A stretch of DNA of 16,039 bases from a bacterium UBA2219 (GTDB lineage: Bacteria; Desulfobacterota; Deferrimicrobia; Deferrimicrobiales; Deferrimicrobiaceae): positions 32,896 to 48,934 of the forward strand of contig DCUH01000058.1 in the NCBI GenBank assembly GCA_002327765.1, in the 5' to 3' direction. Made by a program: the position numbers and the translations under genes. The notes under the pieces were generated by a model, which worked only from the letters and a program-made list of their open reading frames with translations, searched no databases and was not told the DNA's origin. How positions within the stretch are numbered: position 1 is the first letter of the stretch; each line of letters starts with the position of its first letter. This document shows, piece after piece, positions 7,025 through 15,210 of this stretch.

Positions 7025-8145
7025 CCGGTCCCGCTTCGGCCGACGATCCCCGGTTCCGCGAGGCCGCGGAGCTGCTCGAAGAGGGGGCCCGCGACGGGGC
7101 GTACGCCGCCGCCGTCCTGCTGGCGGGCCGGGGAGAGGACGTCGCGTGGGTGAAGACTGCGGGGTACGCCCGCCCCGACTCGGTGTTCGACGTCGCCTCC
7201 CTGACCAAGCCGCTCACCGCGGCCCTTTTCTTCCTCCTTTGCCAGGAAGGGCACCTGTCCCCCGAGGGGCCCGTATCGTCGGTCCTGCCGTTTTCCTCCC
7301 CCGACCCGCGGGTGCGCGGGATCCGGTTCCTCCACCTGCTCTCCCACACTTCGGGGCTGCCGGGGTATCTCCCCCTTTACGAAACGGTGCGGGAAGAGGA
7401 AAGGAAGGCGGGGCGGGAGATCTTCGGCTCCGCCGAGGGGCACGACCGGGTCCTCGCCGAGGTCCTCTCCCTTCCGCTGAAAAGCGATCCGGGGAGCGCA
7501 TGGGAGTACAGCGACCTCGGCTATATGCTCCTGGGCCGGGCGGTCGAGGCGGCCGGATTCGATTCGCTCGACCGGATGCTGAAAACGAAGCTCTGCGGGC
7601 CGCTCGGGATGCGGGACACCCGCTTCCTGCCGCTCTCCTCCCCCGGAGAGGACGAGGCGATGCGGATCGTCCCGACCGGCTGGTCCGAGGTGCGGCGGAT
7701 CGACAAGGCGGGGGAGGCGGACGACGAGAACGCGGCGGCCATGGGCGGCGTGGCGGGGCACGCGGGGGTCTTCTCCACCGCCTTCGACCTGTTCCTGTTC
7801 GCCCGCGAGCTGCTGCGGGCGCTCAAAGGCCAGGGCAGGGTTTTAAGCCGCGCGTCGGCCGCGTCGATGGCCGCCCGGGTCGCCTCGCCGCCGGGATGCC
7901 CCCGCACCGCCGGGTTCGACACGCCGACCGCGGGGGAAGGCGGGGTGTCGCAGGCCGGGTCGCTGGCGCCGCCGGGCGCCGTCGGCCACCTGGGATATAC
8001 CGGCTGCTCGCTGTGGATCGATCCGGGCCGGGAACTCTCGGTCGTACTGCTTTCCAACCGCGTGGTTTTCGGGGCCGGCAACCGGAAGCTGTCGTCGCTG
8101 CGCCCGAGGATCCACGACGCCGTATGGAAGGGGATGGAAGGATGA
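7021..8145 (+). CDS. SxxK serine hydrolase (beta-lactamase/class C family), cytosolic
   Basis: The 374-aa protein belongs to the large serine beta-lactamase-like family (S12: AmpC, DD-peptidases, esterases). The GTG start at 7021 overlaps the ldcA stop by 4 nt and the product ends in a 4-nt overlap with mpl, so it is the middle of a coupled operon. Motifs: SxxK at S60-L-T-K63 (VASLTKPLTA), the second motif YSD (163-165, in the YxN position, Asp replacing Asn), LLSHTSGLPGY (107-116) and a C-terminal H323-L-G325 (GHLGYTG) in the KTG position, as in esterase-type members. No N-terminal signal or membrane segment is seen, unlike true beta-lactamases and PBPs. Inference: a cytosolic peptidase or amidase/esterase on murein fragments, given LdcA and Mpl as partners. 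The substrate is unknown; beta-lactam resistance is unlikely. Confidence 0.88.
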   Translation: MTGPASADDPRFREAAELLEEGARDGAYAAAVLLAGRGEDVAWVKTAGYARPDSVFDVASLTKPLTAALFFLLCQEGHLSPEGPVSSVLPFSSPDPRVRGIRFLHLLSHTSGLPGYLPLYETVREEERKAGREIFGSAEGHDRVLAEVLSLPLKSDPGSAWEYSDLGYMLLGRAVEAAGFDSLDRMLKTKLCGPLGMRDTRFLPLSSPGEDEAMRIVPTGWSEVRRIDKAGEADDENAAAMGGVAGHAGVFSTAFDLFLFARELLRALKGQGRVLSRASAASMAARVASPPGCPRTAGFDTPTAGEGGVSQAGSLAPPGAVGHLGYTGCSLWIDPGRELSVVLLSNRVVFGAGNRKLSSLRPRIHDAVWKGMEG

Positions 8146-9563
8146 AGAACGTGCACCTGATCGCGGCGTGCGGCGTGGGGATGGCGTCGCTGGCCGGCAT
8201 GCTGCGGGAGAAGGGGTACCGCGTCACGGGGTCCGACAACAACGTCTACCCGCCGATGAGCACGCAGCTCGAGAAGCTCGGCATCCGGCTTTCTTCCCCC
8301 TACGCGGCGGAGAACATCCCCGCCGACGCGGAGATCGTGATCGTGGGCAACGCGATCTCGAAGGGCAACCCCGAGGCGGAAGAGGCGGTCCGGCGCGGCC
8401 TGCCGATCCTGTCGATGCCGCAGGCGGTGGCGGAGCACTTCATCGGGGAGCTGGAGTCTATCGTCGTGGCGGGGACGCACGGCAAGACGACCACCTCGGC
8501 GCTGGCGGCCTGGTGCCTCTTCGCGCTGGACGACGACCCGTCGTTCCTCGTCGGCGGCGTCCCGAAGAACTTCCCCGTCTCCTACCGGGTCGGCAGGGGG
8601 GCGCGCTTCGTCATCGAGGGGGACGAGTACGACACGGCCTACTTCGACAAGGGGCCGAAGTTCCTCCATTACCGCCCGAAGATCGTCCTGCTGACCAGCA
8701 TCGAGTTCGACCACGCGGACATCTACCGGGACCTCTCGCACGTGCGGGAATCGTTCCGGAAGCTCGTTGCGATCCTTCCCGCCGACGGCCTGCTCGTCGC
8801 CTGCGCCGACTACCGCGACGTCGTCGAGATCGCTTCGGGGGCGCGCTGCCCCGTCGTGTACTACTCCACGAAGGACGGCGCCGCTGCGGGGGGGAGGCCT
8901 TCCGGGCCGCAGAGCTGGTCGGTGCGGGGGACGGGGGAGGCCGACGGGATGACGCTCTTCCGGATGACGAATGGGGAGCGGTCGCTCGATTTCCGGTTCC
9001 CGCTGCCCGGCCTCCACAACGCGGCGAACGCGGCCGGCGTCGCGATCGTCCTGATGCATCTGGGATTCCCGCCCGACCGCGTGGCGTCCGCCTTCGAGCG
9101 GTTCGCCGGCGTGCGCCGCCGCCAGGAGGTGGTGGGGGAGTTCCGCGGCATCCTCGTGATCGACGACTTCGCCCATCACCCCACCGCGGTCCGCGAGACG
9201 GTGCGGGCCGTGCGCGGGCGCTATCCCGGCCGGCGGATCGTGGCGGTCTTCGAGCCGCGGTCGAACACCAGCCGCCGGAAGGTGTTCCAGCGGGAGTTCA
9301 CCGAGGCGCTCGCCGAGGCCGATTCCGTGATCGTCGCCGGGGTTTTCGGCGCGGACAAGATCCCCGCGGAGGAGCGGCTGTCCCCGGAAGACGTCGCCGC
9401 CGGCCTCCAGGCGATGGGGCACCCCGCGGAATTCATCCGGGACGTGGACGACATCGTGGCGCGCATCGCGGGGAGCTGCGGGCCCGGGGACCTCGTGCTG
9501 CTCATGTCCAACGGCGGTTTCGGGGGGATCCAGGAGAAGCTGAAGGCGGCGCTGTCGGCGTGA
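8142..9563 (+). CDS. mpl: UDP-MurNAc:L-Ala-gamma-D-Glu-mDAP ligase Mpl
   Basis: Mpl joins recycled murein tripeptide directly to UDP-N-acetylmuramate with ATP, bypassing MurC-MurD-MurE. The 473-aa cytosolic protein has the Mur ligase layout: a Rossmann-like UDP-MurNAc domain (1-105) opening HLIAACGVGMASLAGMLRE, the ATP P-loop GTHGKTTTSA (111-120), the Mpl-type EGDEYDTAYFDKGPKFLHY stretch (159-177) that separates it from MurC, SIEFDHADIY (186-195) and a C-terminal domain with DDFAHHPTAVRET and FEPRSNTSRRKVFQ. The ATG at 8142 overlaps the hydrolase stop by 4 nt. As last gene of the ldcA operon it gives the operon its purpose: salvage of cell-wall peptides. It also implies meso-diaminopimelate in the murein. 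About 10 nt after its stop begins the hairpin repeat at 9574. Confidence 0.95.
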   Translation: MKNVHLIAACGVGMASLAGMLREKGYRVTGSDNNVYPPMSTQLEKLGIRLSSPYAAENIPADAEIVIVGNAISKGNPEAEEAVRRGLPILSMPQAVAEHFIGELESIVVAGTHGKTTTSALAAWCLFALDDDPSFLVGGVPKNFPVSYRVGRGARFVIEGDEYDTAYFDKGPKFLHYRPKIVLLTSIEFDHADIYRDLSHVRESFRKLVAILPADGLLVACADYRDVVEIASGARCPVVYYSTKDGAAAGGRPSGPQSWSVRGTGEADGMTLFRMTNGERSLDFRFPLPGLHNAANAAGVAIVLMHLGFPPDRVASAFERFAGVRRRQEVVGEFRGILVIDDFAHHPTAVRETVRAVRGRYPGRRIVAVFEPRSNTSRRKVFQREFTEALAEADSVIVAGVFGADKIPAEERLSPEDVAAGLQAMGHPAEFIRDVDDIVARIAGSCGPGDLVLLMSNGGFGGIQEKLKAALSA

Positions 9564-9573
9564 CATGGGCGGA

Positions 9574-9756
9574 GGACACTCTTTCCCTTCGCCCGTGTTT
9601 AAACCAAGAGTGTCCCACGTGGCCCGAAAGCGCCTGCCCTGACATCGATAGCTTTTCCGTACAGGCTGGGCGGGGGACACTCTTTCCCTTCACCCGCGTT
9701 TGAACCAAGAATGTCCCCCGAAACCGCCTGCCCTGACATCGGTAGCTTTTCCGTAC
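9574..9756. repeat. Two direct repeats (about 90-100 bp), each with a terminal hairpin
   Basis: Unit 1 (9574-9662) and unit 2 (9675-9756) are near-identical apart from a few substitutions and a 7-bp length difference. Each starts with an inverted repeat: GGACACTCTT (9574-9583) pairs with AAGAGTGTCC (9606-9615) perfectly, and GGGGGACACTCTT (9672-9684) with AAGAATGTCCCCC (9707-9719) with one mismatch. Each ends in the same block GCCTGCCCTGACATC...TAGCTTTTCCGTAC. The substitutions in the second unit include one in a stem. They start 10 nt after the mpl stop and may act as its transcript end, but there is no T-tract. They may instead be REP-like mobile repeats. Confidence 0.85.
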
Positions 9757-10228
9757 GTACCTTCCGTAAAGAAGATCTCTTCTGTGGCCTGTGTCTCTTG
9801 TGTGGCCTGTGTCGCCGTGGGTTGTGGGGGTGGCCGGCCGCAATGGGTGCGTCGAGCGCATGACCTCCCCGACGATGTCGGAGGCGGACCGGGGCGATGG
9901 AATCGCGAAGGGCGATGATGCCGCGTAGCCGTAAAGGGTGTCCCCTGAACGCAGGGACGAAAGTGCGGAACCGGCGGAGCCCCCGCCCTCTTTAATAGGC
10001 AGAAGCATTCGATGGCCGATACGGGATGACGAAGGTCGGGAAAGCATCCGAAAAGGCACGTTTGCTGGTCGCAGCCGGGGAGCTGCGGCCCGGAGTGAAC
10101 GGGGACAGCCCTTTTCGGCGCAAGCGGCATCCATTGGCTCCGCGATCCGATCGCCGTGGTCCGCCTGCGAGCCGTTTCCGGACGGGGGGTGTCAAGGTTC
10201 GAGCGCTAGTCCCTTGCGGTTAATAACG
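9757..10228. other. Noncoding stretch with hairpins and a short tandem repeat
   Basis: No credible gene is seen on either strand: open frames lack ribosome sites, recognisable domains and the region's codon habits. It holds a small palindrome AGAAGATCTCTTCT (9770-9783), an 18-bp tandem duplication with TGTGGCCTGTGTC at 9783-9795 and 9801-9813, and a CCCTG-AACG-CAGGG hairpin (9943-9956). It also holds GGCGG-AGCCC-CCGCC (9973-9987, followed by CTCTTTAAT) and a strong hairpin, GGTCGCAGC (10067-10075) with GCTGCGGCC (10082-10090, one G-U pair). The decamer GAACGGGGAC (10097-10106) also occurs in the palindrome near 3453. It may be decayed repeat/mobile DNA or an unrecognised structured RNA; no tRNA, SRP RNA or tmRNA pattern was found. 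Confidence 0.55.
9783..9813. repeat. 18-bp tandem duplication
   Basis: TGTGGCCTGTGTC occurs at 9783-9795 and again at 9801-9813, giving an 18-bp period. It lies just after the AGAAGATCTCTTCT palindrome in the noncoding stretch after mpl. It is a small possible variable-number repeat; no function can be assigned. Confidence 0.8.
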
Positions 10229-10264
10229 TTGACGCCTCCCGGGCCCTCTGTTAGATTTTTTTAG
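10229..10264 (+). promoter_or_regulatory. Promoter predicting a leaderless transcript
   Basis: A -35 box TTGACG (10229-10234, five of six consensus bases) and a -10 box TAGATT (10252-10257, four of six) are separated by the ideal 17 bp. Seven bases after the -10 box comes the A of the downstream ATG at 10265. Transcription should therefore start on or one base before the start codon. The intervening bases are T-rich with no Shine-Dalgarno sequence, which fits a leaderless mRNA. Confidence 0.6.
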
Positions 10265-11929
10265 ATGCGTACAGATAACGATCGGCTCATCGCGCGCGCG
10301 CTTCGCGCAGCCCTTGTCCTGTCTCTCGTCCTCCTCATCGCGGGGCCGGCGCTTGCCGCCGGGTATCCCCGCCGCATCGCGGTGGCCCCCTTCGAGTCCC
10401 TCGCCAAGGAGGACATCGGGTCGACGGTGGCCGTCCTCCCGCGCCTGATGGCGTCCCGGCTGATGGCGCTGGCGGGCGCCGACGTCCTGCTGCTTCCCTC
10501 GAGCACGAAGTCCCCCGCGGATGCGGCGAGGGAGGCGAAGTACCCGCTGCTGCTCCAGGGGACTGTCTCGAAGCTCGGCAAGGGATACAGCGTCGACGCC
10601 GTCGTCACCGATCTCGCCGAGGGGAAGAGCGCCGGGGCGTTCTTCGCCGCCGCGGCGACGGAAGACGACATCATCGCCCAGCTCGGGATCCTGGCCGGCG
10701 AGATCGCGGAGAAGGTGTTCGGCGTCCAGGGGGCGGTACGGGCCGTGTCCCCGTCCCCGGTGATCGCCGCGCCGGTCGTCGTGCCGTCGACGATGCCCGC
10801 GCCCGTCGTCGCTCCTTCCGGCGGCACCGTCCTCACGTCCCAGTCCCCCGCTCCCGCCGCCGGGGCTGCGGGCGCCGCCGTTTCCGGCGCAACCACCCTG
10901 TCCGCCGGGTGGATCCCGTCCTCCATCACGAAGGTGAGCCAGTCCGACCGGGTTCCCGAAGAGGTGCACGGGATCGTCACCGTGCAGGCGGACGCCGATG
11001 GAAACGGCCTCGTGGCGGCCTACGGGATCAAAACCATCTATCTGTATCAGGTGAAAGGAAACGAGATCCTTCCCTACACCCGGATCCGTCGACCCTTGGA
11101 CCACCATATCCTTAATGTCGACGCGATCGACATCGACGGGGACGGGGAGAAGGAGATCCTGGTAACCGATCTGGTCGAAGAGCAGGTTCAGTCGTTCATC
11201 CTCAAGAGGAACGGCGATATCTACGAGGAGATCGCGGATAAAATCCGCTACCACCTGGTCGTCCTGCCGGACTGGAAAGGAAAGCCGACGCTGGTCGGGC
11301 AGTACCAGGGGGTCGATTCGCCGTTCCGGGGAAAGATCGTCGCCCTCCGGTGGGACGGGAAGCAGCTCGTCCCCGGCGAGACGTTTCCCCACGACACGAC
11401 GATCGCTCCCCTGTGGTCCGGCGTGCTCGGCCTTTCCTCGGCCCGGTTCGGGAACGAGTGGAGGCTGATGTATACGGACGTGGAATCGGTCCTGCGTGTG
11501 CTCACCCCGGACGGGAAAACCGCCTACAAGTCCCGCAAGCGGCTCGGCTCGGGAATCGGCTTCTTCGAGTGGGGTCCCTACGTGGAGATCGAAGGCCGCC
11601 GCAAGCAATTCCTCCTCAGGATGCCGGCGCGCGTCGCACGGGGAAGCGGAGAGAACCCTCTTGTCATGATCACGGAGGTGAAGAAGGGGCTCCTCGACCT
11701 GGTGGGAGGCTCCTACGACACCACGCGCCTGATCCTTCTCCATTGGGAGGGGGAAGAGTTTCTCGAAAAAGCGGGGACGCAGGACGCCAGCCAGTTCATC
11801 TCCGGGGCCGATTTCCTGTCGCCATCCGACTTCCGAAAGGGAGGAAGGATCGTCGCTTCCGTGATCGAGCAGCAGGCGATCTTTTTCAAGGACGCAGCGA
11901 GCAGGCTTTATGTCTACAAGGTGGAATAG
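10265..11929 (+). CDS. Exported protein with TolB-like N-terminus and FG-GAP/VCBS-type motif
   Basis: The 554-aa product starts with a signal peptide (basic n-region, hydrophobic core about 14-27, cleavage likely after ALA at 29-31), so it is periplasmic or at the outer membrane; there is no lipobox Cys. Residues about 36-155 (RRIAVAPFESLAKEDIGS...) resemble TolB/CsgG-type domains found in surface-assembly proteins. A Pro/Ala/Val-rich linker (about 160-215) follows. The C-terminal half contains a calcium-binding FG-GAP/VCBS-like loop DIDGDGEKE (289-297) and is probably beta-propeller-like, with other blades degenerate. The ATG is forced: the codon directly upstream is TAG, and no GTG, TTG or ATG follows within the signal peptide. 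No ribosome site exists (see promoter 10229). Function unknown; the downstream porin suggests a shared role at the outer membrane. Confidence 0.72.
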   Translation: MRTDNDRLIARALRAALVLSLVLLIAGPALAAGYPRRIAVAPFESLAKEDIGSTVAVLPRLMASRLMALAGADVLLLPSSTKSPADAAREAKYPLLLQGTVSKLGKGYSVDAVVTDLAEGKSAGAFFAAAATEDDIIAQLGILAGEIAEKVFGVQGAVRAVSPSPVIAAPVVVPSTMPAPVVAPSGGTVLTSQSPAPAAGAAGAAVSGATTLSAGWIPSSITKVSQSDRVPEEVHGIVTVQADADGNGLVAAYGIKTIYLYQVKGNEILPYTRIRRPLDHHILNVDAIDIDGDGEKEILVTDLVEEQVQSFILKRNGDIYEEIADKIRYHLVVLPDWKGKPTLVGQYQGVDSPFRGKIVALRWDGKQLVPGETFPHDTTIAPLWSGVLGLSSARFGNEWRLMYTDVESVLRVLTPDGKTAYKSRKRLGSGIGFFEWGPYVEIEGRRKQFLLRMPARVARGSGENPLVMITEVKKGLLDLVGGSYDTTRLILLHWEGEEFLEKAGTQDASQFISGADFLSPSDFRKGGRIVASVIEQQAIFFKDAASRLYVYKVE

Positions 11930-11961
11930 GGAGCGCGGCCTGTTCTGAACTTGGAAAAACC

Positions 11962-11990
11962 TTGACAAGGTGGTGGGAGGATGGTATTCA
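11962..11990 (+). promoter_or_regulatory. Promoter of the porin gene
   Basis: A perfect -35 TTGACA (11962-11967) is followed after 17 bp by TATTCA (11985-11990), which carries an extended -10 TGG (11982-11984). It lies about 30 bp after the preceding gene's stop and would give a leader of about 185 nt before the porin ATG. The -10 is imperfect, but the -35 and TGn element compensate. Confidence 0.6.
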
Positions 11991-11994
11991 GGTC

Positions 11995-12181
11995 GGAAAA
12001 CACAAGGGTTTTCCTGTGGGTATCGGGCCGGTACCTTGATCCGCAGTGCGGTGGAACACCGAAAGGATTAGAGGAAAACGGAAGGAGGTGAGGGGAGGAA
12101 AGCGGAGAGGCTGATTCGGACGGAGGGCTTTTCCCTGCTCAAAGGGGAAGAATAGGATCTCATCTCTCAAGGAGGGGAATC
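11995..12181 (+). other. Long structured, purine-rich 5' leader of the porin mRNA
   Basis: The leader opens with a hairpin GGAAAAC (11995-12001) / GTTTTCC (12008-12014). It continues with a nearly all-purine stretch (about 12059-12110) that contains AAGGAGGTGA (12082-12091), a perfect complement of the 16S rRNA 3' end that serves no evident gene. Then TTTTCCC (12129-12135) can pair either with GGGGAAG (12144-12150) or with the real ribosome site GGAGGGGAA (12171-12179). This is consistent with post-transcriptional control or mRNA stabilisation. It matches no riboswitch class I recognise. Confidence 0.45.
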
Positions 12182-13654
12182 ATGCGGAAAGGCTGGATCG
12201 TATTGCTGACGGCTGTCCTCGTGGTGGCGTTTGCCGCCCCGGCGATGGCGGACCTGAAAGTGACCGGGTTCTATCAGACGAAGGCGATGCTGTCGAACTT
12301 CTTCGACGGCCGCAGCAAGCCGAGCCTCAGGTCGGATGAGGCAGAGCAGACCAATTCGTACAACGAGCAGCGCGCGCGCATCAAGTTCGACGTCGGGACC
12401 GATGTCGCAAGAGCCGTGTTCCACTTCGAGAGCGACATGAACTGGGGCGTGGGCTCCGGTAGCGCTAGCGCTGGCTCAGCTGACCAACTCCGGAATAGCG
12501 GCGGGGCTCTCTCCTCCGACTCGGTTCAGCTCGAGACCAAGGAACTCTACCTCTGGTTCAAGATCCCCGACACCTCCATGCAGGCGAAGGTCGGTATGCA
12601 GAGCGTGGCCGACCACTATGCCGGCATCTTCTCCAACTCCGCCGACTTCACGGCCATCATGGTCAACGGCACGTTCGAGCCGGTGAAGTGGACCCTGGGC
12701 TGGGGCAAGCTTTATGAGTCCACCCCGAGCAACACGGGCGCGGACGGGTACAACAACGCCGACGACGTGGACATCTACATCGCGTCCGCGCAGTTCGTGC
12801 CGGCGAAGGACATGAACCTCGGCGTGAACTTCTACTACGTGCAGGACCGCCAGGGCAACGGCGGCGGCAACAATGCGATCACTCCCTTCGTGGAGGATTA
12901 CGAGTCGATCGCCGGCGTCATCAATCTCGCCGGCTACACCGCCGACATCTACATTCCGGGCGTGAACTTCTCCATGAACGCCGGCATCGCGAAGCTGTCC
13001 GCGTTCGCCTTCTACCAGTTCGGGCAGTTCGAGAAAATCGGGACCGAGGACCTCGACATCTCCGCCTTCATGATCGACCTCCGCGCCGACCTGAAGCTCG
13101 GTCCGGGCAACTTCTTTGTGGAAGGCTTCTACATCAGCGGCGACGACAAGGATGACGAATACAATTCGATCGTCACCCTCGGCGACTACCAGAGAGGCGG
13201 CTTCGGCACCGGCGGCAACTCCGGCTTCGGCCGCACCAACATGTACTTCCTGTTCGGCGCCGACTCCCTCAACGTCTCCCAGTGCCTCATCGGCTGCTCC
13301 GGCGGCGAGGCGGGCGACAGCTTCGGAAACGGCGGGCGCGGTCTGTGGCACGTCGCGGCCGGCTACTCCCAGAAGTTCACCGAGAAGCTGAAGGGCTCGG
13401 TCAACGCCGGCTATCTGGCGGCCGTTAAGCTGAACGCTCGCGACAAGGATCTGACCTACGTCCGCGCTGCGCGGGACAAGGACATGGGTACGGAAATCAA
13501 CGCGAGACTCGACTATGACATCTCTAAGGGCCTCACCGCCAGCGTGGTCGGCGGCTGGATGAAGCTGGGCGACTTCTTCACCGGCATGGCCGGCGACGAC
13601 GAGTTCAACGACAGCTACTGGATGGGTTACGGGAAGCTCGCCTACCGGTTCTAA
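12182..13654 (+). CDS. Outer-membrane beta-barrel porin
   Basis: The 490-aa product has a classical signal peptide (MRKGWIVLLTAVLVVAFAAPAMA, cleaved after residue 23). The mature part has alternating amphipathic strands and aromatic girdle residues (FYQTKAM, LYLWFKI, NFYYVQD, MYFLFGA). It ends in a terminal Phe (GYGKLAYRF), the signal read by the BAM machinery. Glycine/asparagine/aspartate-rich stretches between strands look like extracellular loops, for example 90-113 and 181-195. Two cysteines only, C368 and C372, sit in a glycine-rich loop. The ATG has a strong AAGGAGGGG ribosome site, its own promoter and a strong terminator, so it is probably abundantly expressed as a single gene. It lacks the sequence of a known specific porin; the substrate is unknown. 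The upstream exported protein may be functionally linked. Confidence 0.85.
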   Translation: MRKGWIVLLTAVLVVAFAAPAMADLKVTGFYQTKAMLSNFFDGRSKPSLRSDEAEQTNSYNEQRARIKFDVGTDVARAVFHFESDMNWGVGSGSASAGSADQLRNSGGALSSDSVQLETKELYLWFKIPDTSMQAKVGMQSVADHYAGIFSNSADFTAIMVNGTFEPVKWTLGWGKLYESTPSNTGADGYNNADDVDIYIASAQFVPAKDMNLGVNFYYVQDRQGNGGGNNAITPFVEDYESIAGVINLAGYTADIYIPGVNFSMNAGIAKLSAFAFYQFGQFEKIGTEDLDISAFMIDLRADLKLGPGNFFVEGFYISGDDKDDEYNSIVTLGDYQRGGFGTGGNSGFGRTNMYFLFGADSLNVSQCLIGCSGGEAGDSFGNGGRGLWHVAAGYSQKFTEKLKGSVNAGYLAAVKLNARDKDLTYVRAARDKDMGTEINARLDYDISKGLTASVVGGWMKLGDFFTGMAGDDEFNDSYWMGYGKLAYRF

Positions 13655-13689
13655 CCGGCGAAGCGAAACCTCGCGATCCACGGAAAGCG

Positions 13690-13724
13690 GCCCCCGGGGG
13701 AAACCCCGGGGGCTTTTCCTTTTT
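13690..13724 (+). terminator. Rho-independent terminator after the porin gene
   Basis: A perfect 10-bp GC stem (GCCCCCGGGG, 13690-13699, with CCCCGGGGGC, 13704-13713) closed by a GAAA tetraloop is followed by TTTTCCTTTTT. It lies 36 bp after the porin stop and separates it from ffh. There is no T-tract on the opposite strand, so it acts rightward only. Confidence 0.95.
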
Positions 13725-13742
13725 CCGGCGGCATCGCCCCGC

Positions 13743-13772
13743 TTGATTTTTCCAGTCGAAATCCCATATATT
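13743..13772 (+). promoter_or_regulatory. Promoter of the ffh-rpsP-rimM-trmD operon
   Basis: TTGATT (13743-13748) and TATATT (13767-13772, five of six) are 18 bp apart in an AT-rich island just after the porin terminator and 38 bp before the ffh start. No other good promoter is seen in the gap. Confidence 0.55.
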
Positions 13773-13809
13773 TAATGGTTCGTTCCTGCAAAACGGAGGG
13801 GCTTAAAGC

Positions 13810-15159
<1,350 letters not shown>

Positions 15160-15210
15160 CGTTTGTGGTAGTGTAGCGGTACCTTAATCAAGACGCAGGA
15201 GGAACGGTTC

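Noticed and set aside
7021..8145. Serine hydrolase as a beta-lactam resistance gene
   Set aside because: No signal peptide, and motifs (YSD, HLG) fit esterase/peptidase-type members; the murein recycling neighbours explain it better.
9931..10018. Possible cyclic-di-GMP-I (GEMM) riboswitch-like core (AAAGGG...GGGACGAAAG)
   Set aside because: Only fragments of the consensus are present, the paired elements do not line up, and the promoter at 10229 would place it outside the downstream transcript. A covariance search with the GEMM-I model would settle it.
9690..10134. Overlapping minus-strand reading frames of about 146 and 210 codons
   Set aside because: They run through the direct repeats and hairpins, contain low-complexity Ala-Thr-Gln stretches from the tandem repeat, and lack ribosome sites or any recognisable domain.
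10193..10222. tRNA T-loop-like GGTTCGAGC
   Set aside because: The flanking bases do not form the T stem, and no D or anticodon arms are found upstream.
10026..10223. Plus-strand 65-codon frame with a Lys-rich start
   Set aside because: It has no ribosome site, no recognised domain, and spans the strong hairpin at 10067-10090; long chance frames are common at this GC content.
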